Source: Candidatus Zhuqueibacterota bacterium
GTDB lineage: Bacteria; Zhuqueibacterota; Zhuqueibacteria; Residuimicrobiales; Oceaniaggregativiventaceae
Reading direction: 5' to 3'
Length of the DNA: 64,000 bases
Assembly: GCA_014728115.1 (NCBI GenBank)
Contig: WJME01000304.1
Location: forward strand, 1-64,000
Translations under genes and position numbers: made by a program
Shown here: one piece after another, positions 16,905 to 25,710 of the stretch
Layout of the letters: every line of letters begins with the position of its first letter
How positions within the stretch are numbered: the stretch's first letter is position 1
Notes under the pieces: model-generated
The model's database searches: none
Seen by the model: only the letters and a program-made list of their open reading frames with translations
Told to the model about the DNA's origin: nothing

Positions 16905-17906
16905 TTGCTAAAGAAACATTCAAAAATAGTCGTCGGTCTTGTCATCAGTGCCATTTTTATGTACCTCGCTCTACGCAAAGTCGATTATGATCAGATGATG
17001 CAAGCATTCCAAAAGGCCGATTACTGGATGATCTTGCCCGGTCTCGCACTTTTATTTTTCAGTCACTGGCTGAGATCCGTGCGTTGGCGCATTCTTTTAA
17101 ATCCTGTTTCGCCTCTGCCAATCCCGACTCTATATTCAGCCTTGCTCATCGGTTACATGGCAAATACTTTTCTTCCGGCGCATCTGGGTGAATTTTTACG
17201 TGCGTATGTCGTAGGGAAAAAACACGAGGTATCCGGTTCATCTGTCTTTGGGACGATTGTTATGGAACGCATTATTGATGTCATAACCTTGTTTTTGCTG
17301 CTTGCCATTACCATGATTGTCTTTCCCTTTCCTGCCTGGGTAGAAAAGAGCGGTTATATCAGTCTTTTAGGAGTGTTGATCTTGTTTTTTCTTTTATTGG
17401 GATTAAAGACGCAAAGACAGCGCACCACCAAAGTGATCAACCGGGTCATGGGATTTGTGCCGGAAAAATGGCGAGACAAATTTTTCAAAGCCATGGAGTC
17501 CTTTCTAAGCGGAATCACTCCTCTGAAGCACAAACGCGACTATCTTATTGTAACGGTCTTGTCTGTAATCATCTGGGCCTGTTATGGTTTTATTTTTCAA
17601 ATTTTCTTTTATGCCTTTGATTTTGTGGCCAATTATGATTTACCCTGGATTGCTGCATGGGTTCTGTTGGTCATCACGACATTTGCTATTCTCGTACCTT
17701 CTTCACCCGGCTATGTGGGTACCTATCATTACTTGTGTGCTCTGGGGTTGGGACTTTTTGGCGTGCCCAACAGTCCGGCTCTTTCGTTTGCCTTTGTTAT
17801 GCATGGTATAAACTTTATTCCCATACTCTTAGTAGGTCTTGTTTTGTTTTCCATAGAGGGACTCGATCTTAAAAAGGCACAGAAAAAAAACATATCCGAC
17901 TTTTAA
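16905..17906 (+). CDS. Flippase-like membrane protein (lysylphosphatidylglycerol synthase TM/UPF0104 family)
   Basis: 333 residues, about eight membrane helices. Family landmarks are FFSHWLRSVRWRILL near residue 55, YMANTFLPAHLGEFLRAY near 85-105 and the late VPSSPGYVGTYHYL. Members are related to the flippase half of MprF and to AglD-like proteins, and are thought to move lipids or glycolipids across the membrane. No tRNA-dependent synthase domain is attached, so lysyl-PG synthesis itself is not predicted. The start is TTG behind AAGGAG. It stands alone: the 246 bases upstream are a divergent promoter region in which I found no clear motif. Confidence 0.85.
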   Translation: MLKKHSKIVVGLVISAIFMYLALRKVDYDQMMQAFQKADYWMILPGLALLFFSHWLRSVRWRILLNPVSPLPIPTLYSALLIGYMANTFLPAHLGEFLRAYVVGKKHEVSGSSVFGTIVMERIIDVITLFLLLAITMIVFPFPAWVEKSGYISLLGVLILFFLLLGLKTQRQRTTKVINRVMGFVPEKWRDKFFKAMESFLSGITPLKHKRDYLIVTVLSVIIWACYGFIFQIFFYAFDFVANYDLPWIAAWVLLVITTFAILVPSSPGYVGTYHYLCALGLGLFGVPNSPALSFAFVMHGINFIPILLVGLVLFSIEGLDLKKAQKKNISDF

Positions 17907-17923
17907 CCTCTTGAGAGTTTGTC

Positions 17924-17939
17924 GCCACAACATTGTGGC
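17924..17939. promoter_or_regulatory. Palindrome GCCACAA-CA-TTGTGGC, candidate enhancer site
   Basis: Seven-base perfect arms with a two-base centre lie about 117 bp upstream of the -24 element of the sigma-54 promoter at 18047. That is the usual distance for an enhancer-binding protein site. It could also be a weak hairpin ending the flippase transcript, but there is no T-run. Confidence 0.4.
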
Positions 17940-18046
17940 ACACGCGAAACAACTAAATCCTGCATGAATTTATCACCTCCAGCCCCTCTCGCCGCAAGAC
18001 AATAATAAACAGAAACATAACACCAAAACAATCCATTTCAGAATTC

Positions 18047-18062
18047 AGGCACAATTGTTGCG
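18047..18062 (+). promoter_or_regulatory. Sigma-54 promoter AGGCACAATTGTTGCG
   Basis: GG at 18048-18049 and GC at 18060-18061 are exactly ten bases apart, inside a 14/16 match to TGGCACRNNNNTTGCW. Transcription would start near 18072, about 70 bases ahead of the regulator gene, which itself encodes a sigma-54 activator. Confidence 0.65.
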
Positions 18063-18140
18063 TTGGTTTGATCGAGAGTCACGACCATTACCAATCTGTA
18101 ACTCGGAAACCTCACACCTGTAAACAAGGGAATGGAACAA

Positions 18141-19553
18141 ATGAATAAATCTCTGCTGATTATTGAAAAAGAAGATTATCTCAACAAATTGGTAAACGGA
18201 CTTGCCGAGCAAGGCACTTTGGATATCATGACGGTTCATGATCTTTCTCAGGCATCACAAATTTTGCAGGAAATCCATTCCGTTGATGGGGCAGTCCTGG
18301 ATTACTCTTTATTGAAAGATCAGATCAGAGAAACGATTAAAGAGATTAAATCTTTTAATGAAGACACCTTTATTATACTCGTCGGTCATGCCCGCACAGA
18401 TGAATTGGTCAGTTGTATCAAATACGGGGCAGATGAATTTATCGATATTCCTGTCAGGGAAAAGGGATTGTTAAAACAAACGATACTGAATTATTTCCAT
18501 CGCAAAGAGCTGGAACAATCAGAACATATGCAGAAAGAGCTGGAAAAACTGATTCGTCCTGAAAACAAACTCATCGGTTCCAGCCCGAGTATTATGCAGC
18601 TAAAACGTTTGATTTACAAAATCGCCCCTCTTGATTCAACTGTTCTCATTCTGGGCGAAACCGGCACCGGAAAAGAAGTGGTCGCTCGCATGATCCATTC
18701 CCTCAGTCCACAGAGGAATAATAATTTTGTAGCGGTGCACTGTGGAGGCATTCCCGACACGTTATTGGAAAGCACTCTTTTTGGACATGAAAAAGGTTCA
18801 TTTACAGGTGCCTATAAAACACACAAGGGATATTTTGAAAGCGCTGGCAAAGGCACTATTTTGCTGGACGAAATCGGAGATACGACGCCTTCTTTTCAGG
18901 TTAAACTGCTCCGGGTCTTGCAGGAAAAAGAGTTTCGCCGCATAGGCGGTACAGATATCTTGCGCTCCAACGCCAGGATTCTGGCCGCGACAAACCGTGA
19001 TCTTTCCAAAATGGTCAAAGAGGGCCACTTTCGTGAAGATCTCTATTATCGGCTGAATGTCATTACACTCCGGGTGGCAGCTTTGCGGGAACGGCGTGAA
19101 GATATTCCGCTACTCATTCGTCATTTTGTCAACACATTTTCCAAAAAGCACAATAATCTCGGTGTTTATCTCAAACCAGAGACCATAGACATCTTGCTCA
19201 AGCAGCACTGGAAAGGAAATGTTCGAGAGTTGGAAAATGTCATCGAGCGGCTTGTAGCGCTTGCAGAGTCGGATTGGATCAGTCCGTCAGATTTACCCCA
19301 GGAGTGTCTGCAGACACAGGATACCACGCATATTTCCGATATTCATACCCTGCCCTATGCAGAAGCCAAAAATATCTTTGAAAAGGAATACATTCGCTCC
19401 CTGCTCAAGCGAACACAGGGCAACATCTCACAGGCAGCTAAACTCGCGGGAATGCCCCGGCAAAATTTACACTTGAAAATTAAAAAACACAGCATTCGTC
19501 CCAAAGCTCCGGCGTATACGTTGAGGAGATCCTCGGTAACTGAAAATGTTTAA
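18141..19553 (+). CDS. Sigma-54 enhancer-binding protein with degenerate receiver domain
   Basis: 470 residues from ATG 18141, chosen because AAGGG lies ten bases upstream; the ATG at 18132 is too close to it. The receiver-like domain (1-120) keeps Asp54 (AVLDYSLL) and an acidic pocket. The switch Thr is Gly (LVGHA) and the conserved Lys before Pro is Ile (FIDIPV), so normal phosphorylation signalling is doubtful. The AAA+ domain has Walker A GETGTGKE, the variant loop GSFTGA and LLDEIGD. A Fis-type helix-turn-helix ends the protein (ISQAAKLAGMPRQNLHLKI). No kinase gene is adjacent. It has its own sigma-54 promoter, which suggests autoactivation. Confidence 0.93.
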   Translation: MNKSLLIIEKEDYLNKLVNGLAEQGTLDIMTVHDLSQASQILQEIHSVDGAVLDYSLLKDQIRETIKEIKSFNEDTFIILVGHARTDELVSCIKYGADEFIDIPVREKGLLKQTILNYFHRKELEQSEHMQKELEKLIRPENKLIGSSPSIMQLKRLIYKIAPLDSTVLILGETGTGKEVVARMIHSLSPQRNNNFVAVHCGGIPDTLLESTLFGHEKGSFTGAYKTHKGYFESAGKGTILLDEIGDTTPSFQVKLLRVLQEKEFRRIGGTDILRSNARILAATNRDLSKMVKEGHFREDLYYRLNVITLRVAALRERREDIPLLIRHFVNTFSKKHNNLGVYLKPETIDILLKQHWKGNVRELENVIERLVALAESDWISPSDLPQECLQTQDTTHISDIHTLPYAEAKNIFEKEYIRSLLKRTQGNISQAAKLAGMPRQNLHLKIKKHSIRPKAPAYTLRRSSVTENV

Positions 19554-19561
19554 GTCTCGAA

Positions 19562-20725
19562 TCAGTTCTGATGCATGGTGAGTTGGCTGATATCCTGAAA
19601 AAGTTTACTGACGTGGTGTTGACTCGTCATAATAGCCTGTTTTACAGGACGATCCATGCGATCCCACAGAGGATATACACTCGAAAAGAGAACGATCGCT
19701 GTGATGAATATCATACGTACATGCTTTTTCTCAGCCATAATAGAGCTTTGGTATAGCCAGGTAAAGATGGCAATCAATCCTGTGAGAACCATCAAAATAT
19801 TTAAAGTGTATCGAAAAGTACAGTGAGGAAAAAAGAAAAAAACCTCCAAACCCACGAAAATAAAAATCATGAGTAAAAGTTTCGAACGATCCCAGCCCTT
19901 ACCATTTGTCAGACTGATAATGACCAAAATCCCTCCCATGGCCCAAAAAGCGACGAGATCATGATGATACAACAAAGAAATGAGCACCTGAAAATCGAAA
20001 AACAAACTGTTAACAAATGTAATCCAGAGTACGGGTGGCACCAAAAATTCAGTGTATTGCATAAAATAGAAAACCGATGCAAAAAGCGGCAAAAGCGATG
20101 TGCTAGACAGAACAATGGCGTCAAAAAATCTCTTTTGTAAAAGCAATACCAAAATTGCCGCGCTGGCGAGAATCAGGGTGCTTGTACTGGCAAACATTGA
20201 AATAAATGTGACGAGTACCAATGAGACTGAAATGGATTGCATGTCATTTACGAGCCATTGCATGACCAGAAAAATATAGGCACAAAGCCAAAAAAGCTCC
20301 ACCATTTTGTATCCTCCGGTCAGGGTAATGCTGGTCATGGGGATACCCGTAATGAGCAAAAGCATCAGTAAAAATTTGTAAACATTCCCCAAAGCAGCAT
20401 ATCGGTGAATAATGAACAATACTCCTAATCCAAAAAGGATATTTAACAAAAGAGAAAAAAACAGCTCGTTGTCATATCTAACGGTCATACTTTGCAACAA
20501 GGTCCAGATCAAAGACGGAGAATTTAAGAGGGTGCCTGACCGATACACATCCATAATCCCTTTGTCAGCTATCTGCCTGGATAGGTCGGAATAATACTCT
20601 TGCCTGTCCAGTGAATTGGCACCTTTTTGATTACCATATTGACTCGAATGGTAATGCCAACCTGTCAACCCTAAATAGAGTAAACTAGCGAGCAGAAAGG
20701 GCCACCATTTTAGGGATCTTTTCAT
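19562..20725 (-). CDS. Polytopic membrane protein, possible GT-C-like glycosyltransferase
   Basis: 387 residues with about ten hydrophobic helices and few charged loops. The first external loop (residues about 25-60) contains DRQEYYSDLSRQIADKG, a layout like the acidic loop of GT-C fold glycosyltransferases. I do not recognise a specific family and cannot name catalytic residues with confidence. The gene overlaps the end of the frameshifted GT39-like gene by 41 bases and is the last gene of the long leftward block. It is convergent with the sigma-54 regulator, eight bases away. Confidence 0.6.
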   Translation of the reverse strand: MKRSLKWWPFLLASLLYLGLTGWHYHSSQYGNQKGANSLDRQEYYSDLSRQIADKGIMDVYRSGTLLNSPSLIWTLLQSMTVRYDNELFFSLLLNILFGLGVLFIIHRYAALGNVYKFLLMLLLITGIPMTSITLTGGYKMVELFWLCAYIFLVMQWLVNDMQSISVSLVLVTFISMFASTSTLILASAAILVLLLQKRFFDAIVLSSTSLLPLFASVFYFMQYTEFLVPPVLWITFVNSLFFDFQVLISLLYHHDLVAFWAMGGILVIISLTNGKGWDRSKLLLMIFIFVGLEVFFFFPHCTFRYTLNILMVLTGLIAIFTWLYQSSIMAEKKHVRMIFITAIVLFSSVYPLWDRMDRPVKQAIMTSQHHVSKLFQDISQLTMHQN

Positions 20726-21797
20726 GAATACTCTCAGTCTTTAAATATAATACATACCCTTTGTAATCGAGAGAAAACCTTTCATAGCCATTTTTTTCTG
20801 CAAATTCTACCAGTGGTTTCTCCAGTTTCCCATCGAATCCTATCAAAAACCCTATTGGCATTGCATCTGTTAACATTTTTTCAATATCACTCTCTGCAGG
20901 CACTATATATTGTAGCCTATCTGACCGATTTATCAGGTGACCGAGACGGAGAGTGAATAACCCTGTCGTAAAATAGCGATGTGGAGACAATCCTGCTTCA
21001 ACCAAAAGATGAGGAGAAATTGATACAAATTGCGCCTCAGGATCAGGTTGGCCTACAAGTTTTTTGCATTTTTCTGCGGCCAAATGAAATTCTTTCCAGG
21101 GCTGCTTTTGTTGTGCAACCGTATCATATGGTTCGTATTCATATATATGGAGAAAGAGCGTAAACCCTAAAACCGTGGTAACGAGAATTTGGATATATTT
21201 ATCAAACTTTTTATCGAGACCATCAACCGTTGCTGCAAACAGCAATCCCCAAAATGGCAAAGGTAAAGCCAAATAATGAAGCCACAAAGGAGAAGGGAAC
21301 AGAGCGACACAAAGGGTTAGAGTTAATAACGTCACGAACAAAATTATCCATGAATTAAACAATCTTTGTCGATTCAAATATCTGAGCCATAAAACGAATA
21401 CAGAGGAGACCAATAGGCCTATTACAGGAACAAGGGATAAATATCGCCATCCAAATACTATCTTTGAGGCAGCATCCATAGTTCTCTCATAGCCTTGTAT
21501 TGCTTTATAACTGGTATTTAAAAAATGATAACCCAGGTTATTGAACAAAAAGGCCTGCGGAGATTGCAAAAAGAGAATAAACGCTGGTAAAAGTGCCAGA
21601 ATGATCCCTGCTAAAAAGTAACTCGTAGCATGTTTTTTTTGCAAGAATGTATTGATAAAAAGAACATAGACAAACAACGGAAAGATTATGACGACATAAT
21701 AAAGTTTTATACCAGTCGCAATTCCTAAAAAAATGCCTGAAAAAAGAGCAATTTCGCCGGATGCCTGGACTTTTGTTTGTAAACCAACACAAAACAA
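20685..21797 (-). CDS. C-terminal part of a frameshifted GT39-like glycosyltransferase
   Basis: This frame continues the gene that starts at 22243. In the correct join the reading would pass from KLLFFQAFF into LGIATGIKLYYVV at the homopolymer 21727-21733. The frame's own first codons (TTG at 21797) are therefore an out-of-frame shadow of the upstream part. It holds about seven further membrane helices and a soluble C-terminal region of roughly 150 residues. It could be made separately only if an internal start is used, for which I see no good ribosome-binding site. Confidence 0.75.
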   Translation of the reverse strand: MFCVGLQTKVQASGEIALFSGIFLGIATGIKLYYVVIIFPLFVYVLFINTFLQKKHATSYFLAGIILALLPAFILFLQSPQAFLFNNLGYHFLNTSYKAIQGYERTMDAASKIVFGWRYLSLVPVIGLLVSSVFVLWLRYLNRQRLFNSWIILFVTLLTLTLCVALFPSPLWLHYLALPLPFWGLLFAATVDGLDKKFDKYIQILVTTVLGFTLFLHIYEYEPYDTVAQQKQPWKEFHLAAEKCKKLVGQPDPEAQFVSISPHLLVEAGLSPHRYFTTGLFTLRLGHLINRSDRLQYIVPAESDIEKMLTDAMPIGFLIGFDGKLEKPLVEFAEKNGYERFSLDYKGYVLYLKTESIHEKIPKMVALSAR

Positions 21798-22243
21798 TAA
21801 ACCGCTGCCAGGAGAAAGGGTAATGGCAAAACAGCATTGGCCATATATTTCACCGTTTGAAAGAAAATGGTATTCAAACCGAGGATCAAAACAACTGAAA
21901 GCACCAGCCAGGAATTGCGTATGAATAATCGCATGAGATGATAAGCCAGGACCAGGGTAATGATCGCAGCGAGGAAATTCAACCCTTTGACCAGCAAAAT
22001 ATGCGGTATTGGGGTAAATAGTTCGAAAACCCAGTGGTAAAGATAGGGCAAATAAGGCATTTGAAGATAGCCAAAATCCCTGTAAATCAGCCCTTTATCA
22101 ACCCACCACGAGGCAGCCCAGTACATAGATTCATCATGCCATATGGAAGAACTCATCATATAGGTGTATAACCACCAGCCTGCAAGACCACAGACAAAGA
22201 TAAACAATATCCGACTCGATGCTTTCCAGTTGATCTCTTTCAT
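21725..22243 (-). CDS. N-terminal part of a frameshifted GT39-like (ArnT/PMT-type) glycosyltransferase
   Basis: 172 residues ending at a TAG directly after a run of seven T on the coding strand. The first loop after helix 1 contains SIWHDESMYW, the Asp/Glu-bearing loop that in GT39 enzymes holds the catalytic acidic residue. It is followed by GYLQMPYLPYLYHW. These enzymes transfer sugars from polyprenyl-phosphate donors in the membrane. One extra T would read through into the downstream frame without loss, giving one protein of about 518 residues. It lies nine bases after the Ig-repeat lipoprotein gene. Confidence 0.8.
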   Translation of the reverse strand: MKEINWKASSRILFIFVCGLAGWWLYTYMMSSSIWHDESMYWAASWWVDKGLIYRDFGYLQMPYLPYLYHWVFELFTPIPHILLVKGLNFLAAIITLVLAYHLMRLFIRNSWLVLSVVLILGLNTIFFQTVKYMANAVLPLPFLLAAVYCFVLVYKQKSRHPAKLLFFQAFF

Positions 22244-22252
22244 TTCGGTACT

Positions 22253-24496
22253 CTATTCCATTCGCATGTCAATAGGTATGGTCAGGATACCATCTCCATT
22301 CGGACTTTTAAGGGTGAGTTTAACTGTGGCCATTCCAAACTCATCCTCGCCGGGTTTGAGATTGTTGGTAAGAACTGTGCTGAAAAATGTGGTCCCCATA
22401 CCATACCGCTCCCGCTCGGGCATCAGATTCGTTGTCAGCAGTTCTCCCTTGTCAGATTCAGCTCTCAGGGATGAGCCGGCAGCCACAGGATTGCCATTGA
22501 CATCGTACAAGCGAATCAAAATATTGGCGGTCTCGCCCGGCAACAAGACATTTTTATCCGTGGTCGCGGTAAAACGCAAGACTCCCTGGCTAAAGACCAC
22601 CATGTTATATGCCCAGACCGTAATATCATTGCCGTTTTGATCTTTACCGCGTGTGCTGGCGAGAACCATGGCGATACCATCATTCTCACGCAAACTGCCC
22701 ATGCTGTTACGAATAATGCTTGCCTCAAAATCCGGCACACCAAATTCCATCATCAAGCCGGGATCATTATAGTTGGGCATACAACACGCAGATTGATGAT
22801 TGACGTCTATGGATTGCATCACAGGAAATGGATTGGTCGACATTAAAAGAGCTGACGCCTTACCGAGCTCACAGGTTTCTGCATCAGTGGTAATTCCTCC
22901 TCCTGTACTGGTAAAGTAAACGGTGGTGCCTTGCTCAATAGGATTGTTATATTTGTCCACAAAAATAGCCGTGACACCAATATCCTGAACCGGATTGGCA
23001 AAGGCCACATTATGCTTGCCAGGCTCAATTAAAACAATTCCATGCTGAATCACATGGTTGGGATCCGCAGGATCGACCCACATATAGGGAGGCCCGGAGC
23101 GAATCACGATATTGGTAGTCTGGGCAGCCACGGACGGATTGTCTGCCAACTCGGCGCGAATTTGTATGGTTCCTGATTTAGTACCGGACTGTAGCTGTGC
23201 ACTGGCCACGCCTGACACGGTCTGTATAATCTCTGATTGATAAGAGGTCGAACCCGATGGAATCAGATTTTCGCCCCCCCCCGGACCATTGACAATTTTG
23301 AATCGCACCCCGGCATTCACATCGATGGGCTCGCCAGAGGCACCGATCACTGTCGCGGTAATGTCTGTCTGTTGTAAATGACCGGTCTCCCGCACCCAGA
23401 TAAAGGGATTATCCGTGGAAAGCAAAATATGTGTGGGATAGTTTTTTTCAAAGTGTACGGTTACAGTATCGCTCAAGTCGTGAAACGTCGCAACAACCTG
23501 TGCGGTGCTGACCTCGGTGCGACTGGAGGCAATCAGGCCCACTGTGGCCTGACCGAACTGATCGGTTTCAGAACTGGCAGGAATCACCCCGGCACTGGTC
23601 GAAAAATTTACCGTCGCGCCCTGAATAGGTGTATTCTTGTGAGTCGTCAATACCGCCGTGATGTTTAGCTGACTCTTGCCATCGGCGATCAATGTACCAT
23701 CCTCAGGTTCGAGAAGTAATTTAGTTTCGATATAATTAAGGATCAGTTTTCGCGTCATCAGATCCCCATAGTTCACAAACAAGGTATCGGGACCCGGTGC
23801 TTTGCCGGCGGTGAGAGCGATCTCTAAAATCCCATCCTTGTCAGTGAAGGAACTGGAGGCAATTTTACCCTTATTCGCATGTAAGGAAATCTTGCCATTG
23901 CTCACAGGTCTGCGGGAAGTGGTTTCAAAAACCGAGACGCGGATTTCTGTTTTCGAAAGCCCGTCAGCCGGCAATATCGTATCTGCGATATCCGCCTGCA
24001 AAGACACCCCCAGAAAAGTAAAGCCGAGTGTGGCTTGACCATTGACGGCCTTTTTTAAATGATGGGCCGGCACCTTTTCAAAGCCCTCGGCTCTCATCTC
24101 CAGGATAAATTGATTCGACGATTGCCGAGACATTGACCCCAATACACTGTCCATAACAGTGGCCTTGACCATTGCTTCGACATCGCTTTCACTGGCGACA
24201 CTTGTGAGTTTTGCAGTGGCATAACCTGCATAATCCGTAACAGAGGCTTTTGTAATCGTTCCTGCAGTCGTCTGGAACACTACTTTTTTACGGGCGGCAG
24301 GCTCGCCCTTTCGGTCAATCACCTGCACGTAAATCTGTATAGAGGATATCCCGTCCGCCAGTATAGCAGGTTCTTGTGGAGGTTTGATCGTGATATCATG
24401 ATCTTTGGATCCGATGATGGATTCGCCATCGTCTTCACAATTTACCATGAATACAAAACTCAATCCGATTAAAATCAAAAAGGCCAACTTTTTCAT
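22253..24496 (-). CDS. Lipoprotein with tandem Ig-like (Big_1/invasin-type) domains
   Basis: 747 residues. A hydrophobic signal ends at Cys20 (FVFMVNC-EDD). The lipobox is imperfect, with Asn before the Cys, but the Asp-rich start of the mature chain fits a lipoprotein. At least three clear repeats share the pattern xADGxSxxxIxVxV...G....TDxxGxA: about 45-100, 175-230 and 269-324. More divergent copies occur around 365-465, 495-560 and 640-745. Such domains form extended rods in adhesins and intimins. The gene follows the secretin by 39 bases, so it may be a pilus-system-linked surface protein. Confidence 0.85.
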   Translation of the reverse strand: MKKLAFLILIGLSFVFMVNCEDDGESIIGSKDHDITIKPPQEPAILADGISSIQIYVQVIDRKGEPAARKKVVFQTTAGTITKASVTDYAGYATAKLTSVASESDVEAMVKATVMDSVLGSMSRQSSNQFILEMRAEGFEKVPAHHLKKAVNGQATLGFTFLGVSLQADIADTILPADGLSKTEIRVSVFETTSRRPVSNGKISLHANKGKIASSSFTDKDGILEIALTAGKAPGPDTLFVNYGDLMTRKLILNYIETKLLLEPEDGTLIADGKSQLNITAVLTTHKNTPIQGATVNFSTSAGVIPASSETDQFGQATVGLIASSRTEVSTAQVVATFHDLSDTVTVHFEKNYPTHILLSTDNPFIWVRETGHLQQTDITATVIGASGEPIDVNAGVRFKIVNGPGGGENLIPSGSTSYQSEIIQTVSGVASAQLQSGTKSGTIQIRAELADNPSVAAQTTNIVIRSGPPYMWVDPADPNHVIQHGIVLIEPGKHNVAFANPVQDIGVTAIFVDKYNNPIEQGTTVYFTSTGGGITTDAETCELGKASALLMSTNPFPVMQSIDVNHQSACCMPNYNDPGLMMEFGVPDFEASIIRNSMGSLRENDGIAMVLASTRGKDQNGNDITVWAYNMVVFSQGVLRFTATTDKNVLLPGETANILIRLYDVNGNPVAAGSSLRAESDKGELLTTNLMPERERYGMGTTFFSTVLTNNLKPGEDEFGMATVKLTLKSPNGDGILTIPIDMRME

Positions 24497-24535
24497 GTCC
24501 GCATCCTCATCTATAAAACATCCCGAACAACTCTG

Positions 24536-25696
24536 TTATCGGGTCAATTTTTGAGTTTGAGTATGAAACTCTTGACGGCGTTTTTCCATTATGTTGGATT
24601 TGATGCCTCTGTTTTTGATCCGATTTTCCAGACTCGGCACGATTTCAGCCTGAATCAGAATGATCAGTTCTTTTTTATTGATCTGGGTGCTATTGTATCC
24701 AGATATATAGCGGATGCCCAAAAACCACCAGGGCAAATCTTTTAGTAGCGGAATGCCTTTACGCACATTGGTGCGTTGATCAGAAAAAAGTCCTGCCAAA
24801 GCAGTTTGTTCGCCGTTTAGTAAAAGAACTTGTGTTCTTCCTTCTGTGATTTTTTTAGTAACGCCTAACGAAGTCACATCTACATCGCTTTTTTCGGCCC
24901 GAATGTCCAAATGAATAAATGTTTCATCGTCTTGTATTATCACCTGAGGCAAAACAGTGAGTATGGTTCCGGATTCGTATTCAGCATAACGCGTATTTCC
25001 TGCGAAATCTCGGGTGGTCAGAAAGAAATTTCGTCCTACCTTAATTTTACCCTGCTGCTTATCCATGATTCTAATCTGCGGATTAGCAATGATTTGCCCA
25101 CGATCATTACTTTCAAAAACCTTTATTAATGCAGAAACATTAAGGAGTTTCGTAGTAGAAATATGGGCCGAAAATGCACTTTGACTCACCTGGCTTCCCG
25201 CAAAATTATCCATACGTAATTGTACCTTGCCATCATGCAATGTCGACCAATCCACCCCGATTTCGTTGATAGATTGATAATCTGCCTCGAAAAAAACTGC
25301 CTTAATTTCAATTTCTCTCGTATCTTTTTGAATAAGTTCTTTGATTTCATCATCTTGCTTTTTGACTTCCGGTAAAATCTCATAATGGCGGGGATGTTCG
25401 ACAAAAATCAATTTATTGGATCGCAAAATATACTCAAGTGCCCGCTTCCAGTGCATATGATCCACCATTACACCAATTGGCTGGTTATGTTCCTTGTCAT
25501 CGATGATTATCTTTTCTTCATATTTTTCGCACAGTTCATTGATAATTGCAAGGGCATCAGCCATGTTGACTTTTTCATCCATAGAAATATATTCTTCAGC
25601 AGCATATTCTCTCGGCAACTCTTCTTGCGCACTACAGGGCAGAAGAGTAAACAGAGTTATCCCGATAAACCACATCCATCTTAAAGTACCGCTCAT
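24536..25696 (-). CDS. Short secretin (PilQ/GspD family)
   Basis: 386 residues with a signal peptide (cleavage near LLPCSA-QE). Residues about 35-115 form a short N-terminal domain. From about 125 the secretin core follows, with VDWSTL, QIIANPQIRI, SGTILTVLPQV and the closing hallmark VRKGIPLLKDLPWWFLGIRY. Secretins form outer membrane gates for type IV pili or type II secretion. With only one N-domain it is much shorter than GspD or PilQ, comparable with minimal secretins. It sits at the promoter-distal end of the pilus assembly genes and is 14 bases from the PilO/P-like gene. Confidence 0.9.
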   Translation of the reverse strand: MSGTLRWMWFIGITLFTLLPCSAQEELPREYAAEEYISMDEKVNMADALAIINELCEKYEEKIIIDDKEHNQPIGVMVDHMHWKRALEYILRSNKLIFVEHPRHYEILPEVKKQDDEIKELIQKDTREIEIKAVFFEADYQSINEIGVDWSTLHDGKVQLRMDNFAGSQVSQSAFSAHISTTKLLNVSALIKVFESNDRGQIIANPQIRIMDKQQGKIKVGRNFFLTTRDFAGNTRYAEYESGTILTVLPQVIIQDDETFIHLDIRAEKSDVDVTSLGVTKKITEGRTQVLLLNGEQTALAGLFSDQRTNVRKGIPLLKDLPWWFLGIRYISGYNSTQINKKELIILIQAEIVPSLENRIKNRGIKSNIMEKRRQEFHTQTQKLTR

Positions 25697-25710
25697 ATCT
25701 ATACTCCTGG

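Noticed and set aside
21538-21837. Separate small gene over the glycosyltransferase frameshift
   Set aside because: It is the third frame of the same coding DNA; neither its composition nor a ribosome site supports it.
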